Shown here piece by piece: positions 44,401 to 56,298 of a DNA stretch of 64,000 nucleotides (its first letter is position 1; each line of letters begins with the position of its first letter). Source of the DNA: Mycoemilia scoparia (lineage: Eukaryota; Kickxellomycota; Kickxellomycetes; Kickxellales; Kickxellaceae). The notes beneath the pieces were generated by a model. That model saw nothing but the letters and a program-made list of their open reading frames with translations, ran no database searches and was not told the DNA's origin. The stretch is from assembly GCA_027575805.1 (NCBI GenBank), contig JANBPU010000012.1:1-64000 (forward strand). The letters are read 5' to 3'. The translations under genes were made by a program, and so were the position numbers.

Positions 44401-46173
44401 ATGGATCGCTTTAGTGTGCGGAGAGTCTTTGCTACATTATTGCTGGGAATTTCATGTTTCTATATTGTACACGTCACAGCCCATGGCTCACACCACCACC
44501 ATCACCACCACCACCAGCAACATCAAGATACCAATATTAATGGCAATTGTCCAAGTCGTGGCCACTGCTCCTTCTTTGACAGCATATTGAACAAAGTAAA
44601 TGCCGGTTTGGCGGTTCCCCAGGCATTCCAGGAGCTCAAGGAACATGGATGCAAGGCCATGAATGACTTTAGCATTAAGAGCCATACAGATTTGCAAACA
44701 TTGCTTTCCCGCTGCCCACAATTATTGTCAACAAGTGGAAGTAAGAAAGGAGAGGGCCACCCAGGTGCCCATGATCACCACCATAAAGCCTTGCCTACTT
44801 CATCTTTGGAGGGGATGATTGGGTTTATGTTCCCACAAAATAACCCAGCGTTGGCATCGATTCTAGCCACCTTTTATATTTCTCTGTTCCCAAACCTTAT
44901 TCTTTTCGCCATACCCTCATCCATTCCCCAGCCTACCCTCAAAGTGCTGGTCAGTTTTGCTATTGGTGGGCTTTTGGGCGATGTGTTTCTACATCTTTTG
45001 CCCCACATATTCATGGAGGCACCGACCCCAGGCGTGGACATATCGGTCCGCAATGTCGTCTATGGGTGCACCATATTTGCGGGTCTCCTCACCTTCTTTA
45101 TTGTCGACAGAATAATGCGAATCTTTGGTGCTGGGCACTCGCACTCTCATGGTGGCCACGATAGCGGAACTCATTCTCATGCTCCCACAAGAATACGCAG
45201 AGGATCAAGCAGATCTTGTAAAGATAGCAACTCGCCCTCCACGCCTGTGTTCCAAGGATTAGGAGGGGGTGCTAATAATAGCGACAAAGTTAATGATGGT
45301 AGTGCAGCCGAAAGCGAAGAGTCTCCCCACCACAACGGCCTGCGTCGTAGAATCAACCCAGTCCTGAATAGCAGCAACAGCAGCAGACCCGCCGCATTTT
45401 CAGATTCCGAGGTCGAGGCTGATGACGAGAAGGGTGGTTCGAGCTCTGATTCTGAACCCTTAAATCCACCAGCCTATGGTTGCAAAGAGGCCGGTCGACC
45501 CATCAAGCTATCTGCTTATCTTAACCTTATTGCTGATGCTGCTCACAATTTCACTGATGGCCTTGCCATATCCGCATCATTCTATCTATCTCCTGCTGCT
45601 GGCCTATCGACCTTTGTGGCAATATTTTTCCACGAAATTCCCCATGAACTCGGTGATTTTGCCATTCTTATTCAGTCTGGCTTTTCATTTTCCAGGGCCT
45701 TGGCTTCACAGTTCTTTACTGCCATAGGCGCAATGGCTGGAACCATTGTAGGTGTGATGGTTGAAGAGTCTGGTCGGGGGCGTGTATTCCAACCACAGAA
45801 TCTATTCAGTCTTTCAAAGCCATGGTTTGTTGATGCTGCTCTTTCCAATAGCTCATCACAATCTTCATTTGGTTTGTCTTGGATATTCAGCACGATCTTC
45901 CCACTGGGATCACTCTTTGGTCTCTTTCCCTCGAACGTTGCCGGTGTAGGGTGGAACCAGCTAATCATCCCATTTACTGCAGGTGGCTTTGTGTATATCG
46001 GCACTGCCAGCGTGATTCCAGAGCTACTCGAGCCTTCCCAGCCCAATGTTTCTGCCCACTTCAAGAGCCAGAAGCGGCGTGCCGTGGTGGCTGAAATATG
46101 GCAAGTCGCCCTAGAAATAATGTCGATGCTTTTGGGAGTTGGCTTGATGGCTCTCATTGCTATGGAAGAGTAG
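44401..46173 (+). CDS. YKE4: ZIP-family zinc transporter (ZIP7/Yke4-type)
   Basis: Zinc transporter of the LIV-1/ZIP7 class, which moves Zn2+ out of the ER/Golgi lumen in relatives. Intronless, about 590 residues with the ATG at 44401. The in-frame ATG at 44380 would only add seven residues before the signal peptide. A signal peptide (MDRFSVRRVFATLLLGISCF) is followed by a His-rich lumenal segment (eight consecutive His at residues 32-39). A second His-rich loop (HSHSHGGHDSGTHSH) lies in the cytosolic variable region, then helix IV with NLIADAAHNFTDGLA and helix V with IFFHEIPHELGDFAI, the HNFTDG and HEIPHE metal-binding pair. The Ser/Asn-rich loop between is low-complexity. Confidence 0.9.
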   Translation: MDRFSVRRVFATLLLGISCFYIVHVTAHGSHHHHHHHHQQHQDTNINGNCPSRGHCSFFDSILNKVNAGLAVPQAFQELKEHGCKAMNDFSIKSHTDLQTLLSRCPQLLSTSGSKKGEGHPGAHDHHHKALPTSSLEGMIGFMFPQNNPALASILATFYISLFPNLILFAIPSSIPQPTLKVLVSFAIGGLLGDVFLHLLPHIFMEAPTPGVDISVRNVVYGCTIFAGLLTFFIVDRIMRIFGAGHSHSHGGHDSGTHSHAPTRIRRGSSRSCKDSNSPSTPVFQGLGGGANNSDKVNDGSAAESEESPHHNGLRRRINPVLNSSNSSRPAAFSDSEVEADDEKGGSSSDSEPLNPPAYGCKEAGRPIKLSAYLNLIADAAHNFTDGLAISASFYLSPAAGLSTFVAIFFHEIPHELGDFAILIQSGFSFSRALASQFFTAIGAMAGTIVGVMVEESGRGRVFQPQNLFSLSKPWFVDAALSNSSSQSSFGLSWIFSTIFPLGSLFGLFPSNVAGVGWNQLIIPFTAGGFVYIGTASVIPELLEPSQPNVSAHFKSQKRRAVVAEIWQVALEIMSMLLGVGLMALIAMEE

Positions 46174-46516
46174 ATGGAACGTAGCTTTATCTTCCACCAC
46201 CACCATCATCACCTCTTCTTTGCACTTTGATATGGAGCCACATTAATGTACTCTCAATTACTCTCTTGGGTTGTTATTTTAGACCTTGACGCTATTTTTA
46301 TAATTCATTCTACACACAAATACTCATCTTTTTACAAACATCCACACTTACTTTTTTCATCTCCTATTCTCAAAACAAACAACAATAAAAGAGAATCGCT
46401 GCCATGTTATAGTGGATCTCACCAACAAAACATCATCTATTTACATGTAAACTCCTAAAATGAAAATACACAAGTCTAACACATATTCTAAATGGCGTCG
46501 GCTCTCTCTCTCTAAA
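46174..46516. other. Convergent intergenic spacer
   Basis: Between the YKE4 and DCAF4 3' ends. No feature. Confidence 0.35.
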
Positions 46517-48620
46517 TTAATGATACATTGCAATTTCTGAACCCCTTGAGACAAGCAGTCCATATTCTATTACTGAACGCAGGGATTCAGGCTCGCGTAT
46601 GGTACAATACCTTTGATCCGGCTCATAGAACACCAAAGATCTAACCAATTGGGCATTTGCAGATAAGCCGGCCCTTTGACAGGAAGGGAATGCTAGATCA
46701 TCAATTAGATGTCCTTGGTTTCCCCTCGAATTTTTCTGAGCAGTGTTATCGGCAGCAGTAGTAGCTGTTGACCCCGACAATTGCTTATTTCGGTGGGAAG
46801 CAGCCTCTTTCGGTTCAGTACGAGAAAGAAGACGACCCGAGTTTACATCCCACATCCGAACTCCTCCATCCTCTCCACCAGCCGCCAGCACCGTTTTTGA
46901 TGAATTGATTGCCATTCCTAGGCCAAATGTGCTTTCATTTATATGGCCAGCGTATTTACAAACACACCTTGATCCAGCCTCGTATTTACGTTTTGAAAAT
47001 TCCTTAAACTTTGCAGCAGGTTCTAGGTCAGGCATATATTCGATAGTAGGGATGGATGGCATTCGGATATCCCAATGGCATATCTATACGAAATTAGTCA
47101 GAAACACTTATTTAGGATTAAAAAATAACCAATAGAGATTGCTTTGGATCCAAGATATATACACTTACGCTGTTATCCAAGCTGGACGTTATAAGGCAAT
47201 GATCGCCCCAATTGACAAGCTTAGAAATTGCTGAATTGTGTGCTGGACCGCCATATCTCTGTTTATACGATGTCCTTTGTTTATATCCAGCATTTTCTTC
47301 AAGAAATGAACCGTTTCCAAACAGCCCGTTCCTTGAGCTTTGCGATAATGGGGCGACGCGGATATCAAATAACCGCACACCACCATCTCTACATCCAGAA
47401 TAGACTATACACGGCTGGAGTTCGTCACTGGTAACTGCAAGCGTATCGCTCTTGGTATCCCGCTTCCACAAAACAGGAAAAGATATTGTCGGGCCCGATG
47501 GAGTCTGGAAAGTATTCGGCGACATGACTATATCATATACTTTAGTTTGTGCTGTCCCGCCAAGGACTATTCTGGGTGTGGTAGAATATGGTGCGACTAT
47601 TTTGCTTGAATATATTGATTCGGGAGACGGGGATGCGATAAATGCTGGTCGCGCCCCACCAATTTGTCCAAAATATATTTGGCCGGTAGAATCAGAATTG
47701 CCTAGGCTGGTCCAAACAAAGTATTGGTGGCCAAGCCTGTTGAGTGATGAGACCGTCCCAGTAAAGATTGGCACGATGTGGCTGCTCCTTGTTACATCAT
47801 CGTCGGTATCATAAAGATCTATCAGACTTAGAAATCCTGCCTCGTTTGCGACAACCAGTATATTCCAATCCTCGAACAACTCCATGCATGTGATGGTTGG
47901 GTTTCCGCCTGCCGAATTGAATATTTGATCGGTGGGGCTGAGTCTGCTTTTGTATCGCAAGGTTGCTGCCAATGTGTGGTCCATAATGGTTTGTGAATAG
48001 CTTCCGTGTTGCATTGTTGGGATTCTTTTTGGTGTAGATCGTGCCCTTAAACGAAGTGTCGTGCACATGTTTGGTGTTCTTAAGGATTGCTTGAACGCGC
48101 TGTTTAGTTGTTTTTCCCATTTCAATTGCTTTTCGTATTCCCTGATTGCTTCCTTTGTATATGCATTTAGGCCGGGACGGGGTGGCAAGGATGATGAGGA
48201 TGGTGTTTCTGCTGCTGGGCCATCTGCTGCAGCGCCAGAATGAATGTCATTTGAACTGCTGGAGGCAGATGTGTTTACTGCTGTTTGTGTGTTAAACCTT
48301 CTACTGGTTATAGAAAAATAGCGTTGGCGGACTGGATCCCATACCATTCCTGGCAACTCAGGCATTCTTCTGCCAGTATTTCCTTGGTTGCTGGCTGTAG
48401 AAGAGCCACTGTTTTGTGATTGATGTGCCTGCATCCCCGTTTCTGAGGCTGCTGGGGAGTCTGCATTTGAACTATTTCTTTGTTGGCTGGCTATGTGCTC
48501 GTGTCTCCGCCTACCACGGCCCCTTCGGTTCTGGCTCCTGCCTCTGTGTCTAGCACCTCTCGATCGCTGACCACGGAGGCGTGAATTGCCTCTTGAATTT
48601 TGGTCAAATGGTAAGTTCAT
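46517..48620 (-). CDS. DCAF4: DCAF4-like WD40 protein
   Basis: Likely substrate receptor of the CUL4-DDB1 ubiquitin ligase. Two exons, 47169-48620 and 46517-47083, joined across an 85-base intron to 672 residues. The N-terminus is Arg/Gly-rich (GQRSRGARHRGRSQNRRGRG), an RGG-type region of unknown role. The family signature is MPELPGMVWDPVRQRYFSIT at about residues 85-105, followed by GLNAYTKEAIREYEKQLKWE. A WD40 propeller follows with IVYSGCRDGGVRLFDIR, DHCLITSSLDNSVSVYI (the intron interrupts after DNS) and AINSSKTVLAAGGEDGGVRM, WDVNSGRLLS near the C-terminus. The DPxxxRYF motif plus WD repeats matches DCAF4/WDR21. Confidence 0.78.
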
Positions 48621-49132
48621 TTGTCATTAAAGACTCTTCTGCCCAAATAAGCAACGTATGCACAAACAAAGTAGCGTTGGTTAAAAATACATTTAAAAGA
48701 AGAGAGAATAGACGATGTCTGGGTTAGATCTTTGTGACCCAAACAAATAAAAAAGTTTCGGAGGGTTTTTGGTGATCTCATCTAAAAATGGTATGTCATG
48801 TTTCTTTTCAAGATTGATAGAATCAGTCAGGATCAGGCTTATTGTTTTCTGGAGCAAGTGATTGTTGAAAAGACAAGGGTGGCTAATGCCATCATTTTAA
48901 TAGCTATTTGCGTAACTAGGAACAGCATGAGCTAAAGTCTGGATAATAGAACTGTCATTATTTCATGAGCAAAGAATTGTTTATAAAACATGCAATTTTG
49001 ACCATATTTGGGTGGATCAGAATTCAAACCCACAATACTATTAATCGAAACAAAAGTGACAGGAAATGGCCTTTTACAACCAGGCATTATTGATCTCTTC
49101 GATTCTAGCTTACAAATAAACGTACAGACATA
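48621..49132. promoter_or_regulatory. Divergent promoter, DCAF4 and small membrane gene
   Basis: A 512-bp AT-rich spacer between divergent starts. No motif recognised. Confidence 0.4.
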
Positions 49133-49611
49133 ATGTCAGAGTTCAGGCGGCTAATAGAAGGGATAAAGCAAAATAAGATTGTCGCTCTTGGGTTGATAGT
49201 TGCACCACTTGGCCTATATAGCGGAATGCTGATAAAGAACTATAGGCAAGAAAAGCAATATCCACAAGTCCCCAATCAATTTTTCGATAAGGGCGAAGTA
49301 GTACAGGACCCACCCTCTTCTCCTCAAAAGTCCGAAGAGAGCCCAGAGACAATGAGCAAAGTAGACATTCAGCGTGAACTTAATCAGTTGGATGCATACC
49401 GGTAAGAACTCCATTTTATCGCCATTAGAAAGAGGCGCTAATAACATCACAATGTGCATTCTTGACTCTGGCTATAATACATATCTGCCATATCATTTCC
49501 AGGTCAACGCTGTTGAGAGATAGAGAGATGCTACTAGACGAAAAGAGGATTATCGAGGCCAAGTTTAAAAGACTAGAAGAACTGGACCGCAAACTTAAAG
49601 AGAAAAAGTAA
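49133..49611 (+). CDS. Small membrane/coiled-coil protein, unknown
   Basis: Exons 49133-49401 and 49503-49611 join in frame (CG/G codon) to 125 residues. One transmembrane segment at about 16-34 (IVALGLIVAPLGLYSGMLIK) follows a short polar N-terminus. The middle is Pro/Ser/Glu-rich. Residues about 75-125 are a charged predicted coiled coil (VDIQRELNQLDAYR, then STLLRDREMLLDEKRIIEAK). Small size, single helix and coiled-coil tail are reminiscent of mitochondrial inner-membrane accessory proteins, but there is no clear presequence. I do not recognise the family. The intron of 101 bases with GTAAGA and TTTCCAG sites supports it as a real gene. Confidence 0.7.
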
Positions 49612-49772
49612 CATAGCGCTGGGATTAGTTGTTTTAATGATTCAATCTTTATTGAGCACAAAATCTTTGCTTTTTATCTTTCATTATTGAGCAAATTTAG
49701 AAAAATAAGTTTATTATTATTCAACCTTCTAAAAATTGGCTAAAATGACACGTATCTTCTGTATCAGTAAAA

Positions 49773-52700
49773 CTAGTAGACTTCAAGAATGTAGCGCTCT
49801 TCATCCTTCATAGTCTCAATGACTTTGTTGGCTTCACTAGGCTTAACCTGCCCGTAGTTGGTAAAGCCATAAACCATGGCATCCTTAACATCACCAGCTG
49901 GCCAAGTTGGACCACAAAGGTAAAAGTGCCCGCCCTGCTTGAGCATGAACTCACTGAGAATCTCTGCATCTTCCTGCATGCGGTGTTGAATATAGACCTT
50001 TTCTTTCTGGTCGCGAGAGAATGCCAGACGGAGGTGGGTAAGGAGACCATCTGCTTCATAGGCCTCAAGCTCTTCGCCGTACAAGTACTCAGCAGCACGG
50101 TATCTGGATCCAAAGTATAGAACGATTGGGCCAACCTTCTTTCCAGCTCTCCTTCTGACGGCGCGCTCCTCGATGAATGCTCTAAATGGTGCCATACCAG
50201 TGCCCAAACCAGCCATGATGATGGGGCGCTCATCGTCCTCAGGAAGCTTCATGACGGATGGCTTGACTGTCACTGTGACTTGATCACCGACGTTGAGGCT
50301 CTTCAAGAAGCGGGTACATTGACCAGTCCTGAGTTCGCCCTTGCTTGTCTTCCAGTCAACGGCGACTACAAGAAGCTGGACGCTGTCGGGGTGCATGTTG
50401 CTTGAAGAAGCAATCGAGTAGTGACGGGGCTTGATGGCAGGGACGATTTCAATGAGCTGTATAAGCGATGGACGAGCGGAAGTAAATTCTTCGAGCAAGT
50501 CAGCATAGGTAACAGTGTCTGCAACACGCGCTTTAAATTCTTCGCTTCCTTCGGATGTGGTAAGCCAGCGAAGCTTTTCGGCCTGTGCCTCATCGGTGGC
50601 ATAGTCGGCAAGCTGGGTGTAGAACTTTTTGCTTGGGCGGCCAAAGATGTCAAGGGCCTGGGTGATCCACTGGCGGACGCTGCGGGTCTGGGAAGCACCG
50701 TCCTTGTAGCTGGTGACAATAAGGTCAGCATCAAGATTGTAGCCCCTGATGAATTTCTCGGCAGCCTTGGGGTCGTTGTGTCCAAATACTCCCAAAGCAT
50801 CGCCAATTTCGTACTTGAAGCCGCTGTTGGATGTGTCGAAATCAACGTGGAACACGTTGCGATCGTATGTATCGGGTGTGAGCCGGCGGAACTCGCGAAC
50901 CTTGATTTGGTATGTCTTTTCGTGGCCAGAGTTGGTAGAGAGTGAGCTACCATAGGCCTCAGCAAATACCAGTCTCTTTTGGATCTCAAAGAGAGTTTCA
51001 ATCTTTCCGTTATCCTTGGGCAGCTGTGGCTCTTCTTCAGAGGTCTTTTCTTCCTCGGCCTTTTCATTTTCATCATTGCTGATTGGTTCAATCAAGTCAA
51101 GACCCGCATGTCCACGGATGAGATTTTCTATTTCAAAAAGACCCAATCCATATACGTTTTCATAAGAAGTCTTGATATTATCCGCTGGGCGACCGATGAG
51201 TACGCTAGTGGAAATATCGACATATAGTGGGTCGGCTCTGGGAGAAGAGCCTAAGCTACCAGTAGACTCGTTTTCACCAAGAACAATGACACGAGAGACA
51301 GAGCTAGGGAGAGCAGATACAAAGTTGTGAATATCCCAGGGGCAATATAAGCGGAGGTTAAGAAGGCCGACCTTGGCATCAGTGCTAGAAAGGCTATTGA
51401 TAGCCTCCAAAACCAAGCTATGAGCATTGCCCATGGTAGCAACTACAACATCTGCGTCTTGGGATCCAGAGTATCCAAATACGTCGTAGTGACGTCCAGT
51501 TTCTTTCTCAAAGGCAGCAAAGGCAGAGGCAACGGCGCTATGGGCATTTGAGCTAGTAGAGGCATCCTCTTGAATTTGAGCAACAAGCTTTCCAAGTTTT
51601 TCATAGTTAGCAACGCTGATGGGAACCTTGAACTTGTCGATTCCTTCATCACCAACAACGTGGATCACTGGAAGCTGAGTTGCACGAGATACAATGTGGG
51701 AAATCACTGCGACATCGTATGCCTCCTGAACAGTCGATGAGGAAAGTATGATTGCGCCAGTCTGGCGAGCACAAAGAACCTTTGAAAGCTCGGAGCGAGA
51801 ATCGCCATGGTTATCGAACGAACGGGTGCTTATGTGAAAAACTGCACTACGCTTCTCCCGCACAAACTGCTGGAGGAGGGGAAGCAGGTATGGGACGCTA
51901 GCGCTGCTTGCGACGACGGATGGGTTGAAGGCACCTGAGCTTATCGATCCTAGAATAGCCTTTCCAGCTCCATTTCTGGTTTGCATTCTAACAGATGGGG
52001 TCCATGATCCAGCAAGGTTAGATTGCTTGTGCTGAGACCAGGCCAAAATGCCAGATCCAATGTCCTGTTCTGGAGAAGAGTAAACGTATATGACATCGCT
52101 CAAGTTGTATGCAACATAGCCGGAGGCAGTTTGGGAATCAGTCTCTTGGATGACTTCTGCGGAGCCAGAAGAGCCAAGCAAATCGAAGTCAAGGGCATAT
52201 CTAGAATAGTCAACAGTAGTACCAGCAGCCTCTTCATTAGGGTCCTTTTCAGAAGTGGCGCTTGATCTTGGAGATGGTGTCTGAGCGGCAGTGGGAGCAG
52301 AGCTGCTAAAGCCACTATCACTTGGGCTAGAACCATGCTTGGAGTCCTTTATTCCCTTGGTGAGTGTGTTATCCAAGCTCTCAAGGGCCTTATTGCGCTC
52401 ATCTTCGGCCTTTCTAGCTACATCGTTTAAGCGGGCAATGTTGTAAAGCTGGCTTTCAAGCCCATCGGGGAGCTTGCGGACTATTTCCTTCAAAAGGTTG
52501 TTAGCGACTCGTGGTGCAGTACCGTTTGTTGTAACAGCAATCTGAAGCCCAGAAGACTTGCCGCTGTAGGTAGAAACCAAAGTGAAATCGCTGATCTTGT
52601 CGTTTCCTGCAACGTTGACGGGTATCCCAAGGCTTCTGGTGACATCGACAAGATCTTGAAGAGCAATCTCTTCCCAAAGCTTTGTAACAAAGCAGACAGA

Positions 52701-52991
52701 TGCCTTCTTGAAAAGGTCAGCGGAGAGCTTGTGCGATTTCAAAAGCTCTACGCTCTTGTTAGTCTCGATTAACTTGGCGAGTTTTGAGTCCAGCTTTTGC
52801 TTGTCGTAGTCAGAGTCGGAGATAATAACGCTGACTTTGGCGCCGGCGTCAAGAGCAAACAAGGCTCTAGTGTGGGCAACAGTGTCATTACCAAAGACAA
52901 CAGCACGCTTGTCAGAGACTTGGAGGCCAACAACCAGCGAGGTTTGGGGCTTGAATACCGCGTTTGGAATGACTTGTGCAGACACCATCAC
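49773..52991 (-). CDS. MET10: Sulfite reductase flavoprotein with N-terminal Met8-like domain
   Basis: Flavoprotein (alpha) subunit of assimilatory sulfite reductase, passing electrons from NADPH via FAD to the siroheme/FMN subunit. Intronless, 1072 residues; the second Met is an alternative start. Residues about 15-200 resemble the siroheme synthase NAD/dimerisation region of Met8/CysG: KRAVVFGNDTVAHTRALFAL, IPVNVAGNDKISDF and TTNGTAPRVANNLLKEIVRK. A Ser/Ala-rich linker (about 205-255) leads to a pyruvate-oxidoreductase-like region (about 260-620). Then come an acidic linker (about 640-670) and the FAD/NADPH module (about 690-1072) with YEIGDALGVF, RHYSIASS, MAGLGTGMAPF, FYLCGPTW and the ending YILEVY. 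The Met8 glycine-rich loop (GGGxVG) and the active-site Asp of NVAD are changed (GNDTVA, NVAG), so the extra domain may be inactive. Like other fungal MET10 proteins it lacks a standard flavodoxin domain. Confidence 0.88.
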   Translation of the reverse strand: MMVSAQVIPNAVFKPQTSLVVGLQVSDKRAVVFGNDTVAHTRALFALDAGAKVSVIISDSDYDKQKLDSKLAKLIETNKSVELLKSHKLSADLFKKASVCFVTKLWEEIALQDLVDVTRSLGIPVNVAGNDKISDFTLVSTYSGKSSGLQIAVTTNGTAPRVANNLLKEIVRKLPDGLESQLYNIARLNDVARKAEDERNKALESLDNTLTKGIKDSKHGSSPSDSGFSSSAPTAAQTPSPRSSATSEKDPNEEAAGTTVDYSRYALDFDLLGSSGSAEVIQETDSQTASGYVAYNLSDVIYVYSSPEQDIGSGILAWSQHKQSNLAGSWTPSVRMQTRNGAGKAILGSISSGAFNPSVVASSASVPYLLPLLQQFVREKRSAVFHISTRSFDNHGDSRSELSKVLCARQTGAIILSSSTVQEAYDVAVISHIVSRATQLPVIHVVGDEGIDKFKVPISVANYEKLGKLVAQIQEDASTSSNAHSAVASAFAAFEKETGRHYDVFGYSGSQDADVVVATMGNAHSLVLEAINSLSSTDAKVGLLNLRLYCPWDIHNFVSALPSSVSRVIVLGENESTGSLGSSPRADPLYVDISTSVLIGRPADNIKTSYENVYGLGLFEIENLIRGHAGLDLIEPISNDENEKAEEEKTSEEEPQLPKDNGKIETLFEIQKRLVFAEAYGSSLSTNSGHEKTYQIKVREFRRLTPDTYDRNVFHVDFDTSNSGFKYEIGDALGVFGHNDPKAAEKFIRGYNLDADLIVTSYKDGASQTRSVRQWITQALDIFGRPSKKFYTQLADYATDEAQAEKLRWLTTSEGSEEFKARVADTVTYADLLEEFTSARPSLIQLIEIVPAIKPRHYSIASSSNMHPDSVQLLVVAVDWKTSKGELRTGQCTRFLKSLNVGDQVTVTVKPSVMKLPEDDERPIIMAGLGTGMAPFRAFIEERAVRRRAGKKVGPIVLYFGSRYRAAEYLYGEELEAYEADGLLTHLRLAFSRDQKEKVYIQHRMQEDAEILSEFMLKQGGHFYLCGPTWPAGDVKDAMVYGFTNYGQVKPSEANKVIETMKDEERYILEVY

Positions 52992-53683
52992 TTTATAGAT
53001 ATAGTATACAAATGGTGAGAAAATAAAGTAGACAGATCAAAGTGAAAATAAAAGCACCCGCTATAATATGTTCTAGTTTTAAGGGGGTAGAAGGTTAGGT
53101 ATATATATATACGGGTGTGCCTGTTACCTGATACAGATGGATGAATAGAGGATGCAGCTTAAGGCCTATGAAGGGAAAAGTAGTTTAGAGAGTGAGCAGG
53201 AATAGTGTACTTTTTTTGCTACATGCGCTAATGGTCACAGATCGTATAGCATTTATCGCGCAGATCTTGGGATGGTTTGAGCGAGTGAAGAGTCAGGACT
53301 CACGATTCCGCCATCGCTTGGTTGAGATTTGTAATTTTACTTTGCTCTGATTGGCCTTTGATTTGCCTGATACCTGCATCCAGATTGCCCGATCCTCTGG
53401 CTGGTTTGTTATTACTAATCTCCTTCATCATGTGGAGAATTTTAAAATTCACAAAAATGTGTCACTGACCAAAGTACCGGCTAATAAAGTAACACTTTCC
53501 ACTGCGCTCACTTTTAAACTTGGTTCAAAGGCCCAATCATAATGATCAGTCATGAAAAAATGGCATAAACAAGTTGGGTACTATTGTGGTGTATTAGATG
53601 TGGGTAGTATTAGTAGTTGTGGAAAAAGGGGCATAATAGCTTATTGAATGCTTTAAGGCGTTGAATGGTCATGGTGATGCTTC
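52992..53683. other. Intergenic spacer
   Basis: MET10 promoter side and LAMTOR5 3' side. An open frame at 53351-53542 has no motif. A short TA run lies near 53100. Nothing else seen. Confidence 0.4.
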
Positions 53684-54408
53684 TTAGTCGTGATATTCAG
53701 GGACAAAGTCATCAACAGGTTCATTGTAAACCGGCTTCACTCTTAGTATCCCAATTGTCAGCCATTGCTGCTGCCGGTACGGGTTTTCCTTCCGCTTGAT
53801 CTGGATAGTGCTACATTATATAAAGGTAGTTATAAGTAAAGACACTGCATGTCATATGGCTGACACTCAGTCTAGAATATAGACATTGATCTCTTTAGAA
53901 CTTACAAATCGCCGGCATCAATAGCAATTACTGGGAGCTCGGTGTCTTCGGAATGACATGCTATAGACTCGGCCTGGTCTGCTATTGATGAAATGAATCC
54001 TGAAGCAGATTCGGGTATAGAACCCACAGCTTCAAAAGATAGGCAACGATACAATACATGAGTTTGTTAGAAACATGCCTTGATAATAAGTCATGGCTAT
54101 TGTGTGATGTTGTTGCGTTGAATGTACAAATTTGTTTCAGCTTAAAGATAATAATATAGTACCTCTAATACAAAGTCCGATCTCATCCGTAACAATCACA
54201 CCCCGAATCTCCTCATTATAGCCATTAGTACTTGATTGACTACATTATATTAATATGCATATCATATAAATCCCAGAATTTAATTTCTGACTTGTTTTTA
54301 TACAAAATGAATTCTGTGTCTTTTTCGACCAAAAACTACATTAAAGCAACATAAATAAGTGCAATCTTACATTATTTGGTCAATCACGCTGTCAATATAT
54401 CGTTCCAT
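53684..54408 (-). CDS. LAMTOR5: Ragulator subunit LAMTOR5/HBXIP-like
   Basis: Roadblock-fold subunit of the Ragulator/EGO scaffold that anchors Rag GTPases and TORC1 to the vacuole. Four short exons join to about 122 residues. They begin MERYIDSVIDQIIQSSTNGY (exons 1-2), then IRGVIVTDEIGLCIR, AVGSIPESASGFISSIADQA and ELPVIAIDAGDF, finishing TIQIKRKENPYRQQQWLTIG with a polar tail to EYHD. The pattern GVIVTDxxGLCIR..G..PESASGFISSIADQA mirrors the HBXIP core. The C-terminal extension of about 25 residues is longer than in animals. Each exon is too short to be noticed alone; splice phases agree at all three junctions. Member of the family is well supported, exact orthology (Ego2 or LAMTOR5) less so. 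Confidence 0.78.
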
Positions 54409-54644
54409 ACCAAAGTTAACAGAGTAGCAATCGTCAAGTCCAAAAATAGCTTTAAAACAGATATTAATCAACTCTTCAAATACTGGAATGAGTATGGGAT
54501 ACCAGCTATTGTCATGGGGAGTCCCATATTAAAAGAAATTTGGTAACTGAAAAGTAACAAATAGTAATGAAATACTAATAATGAGAAAGGACCTGTTTTC
54601 ACGCTACTGGTACATACTATCATTTGCTCCAAAAGCCAATAACG

Positions 54645-55787
<1,143 letters not shown>

Positions 55788-56298
55788 TTGGAGCTGATGG
55801 GCACTGCGCCTAAAAAATTGGATCTCTGCTTCTTGGCAATACAAATGGTGAATATACAAAAATACTTAAATGAATATATTTTTAACCATAAGTGCAATAT
55901 ATTATAGGTGAAAAGAACATTGTTAGCAACGATGTTGCTTATATTTTGTATTAATGCTTATCTATTGATCGATCCAAATATCATGTCATATATCAAAACA
56001 TTTGTTGGAACTCTTTTAACTTTTTATTTGAGGCACTTTTATTTGGTTAAAGTGCGAAATAAGAACCTTAAAGAAATTGGGAGATCTACTCTTTTGACAT
56101 CACGATGCTTGACAAAATTAATGTCCAACCGTTAAACAATATATTTTATAGTGTAGTTTATTGAGGAAACATTAACCAGAATGCGCCTCTATGACATCAC
56201 GACTCGTTATAAATTTAAGAAAAAGTAAACAACTAAAATAAATATAATAAGGTCATTAAATAAGCATCAAAAAGAGATTTTGTGGTTGAAAAGGTATC
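55788..56298. other. Convergent intergenic spacer
   Basis: AT-rich. A 75-codon hydrophobic frame (55908-56135 plus) is present but has no motif, so I do not call it. Nothing else. Confidence 0.4.

Noticed and set aside
55908..56135. 75-codon hydrophobic plus-strand frame
   Set aside because: Very AT-rich codons, no family resemblance, and AT-rich DNA readily yields such hydrophobic frames.
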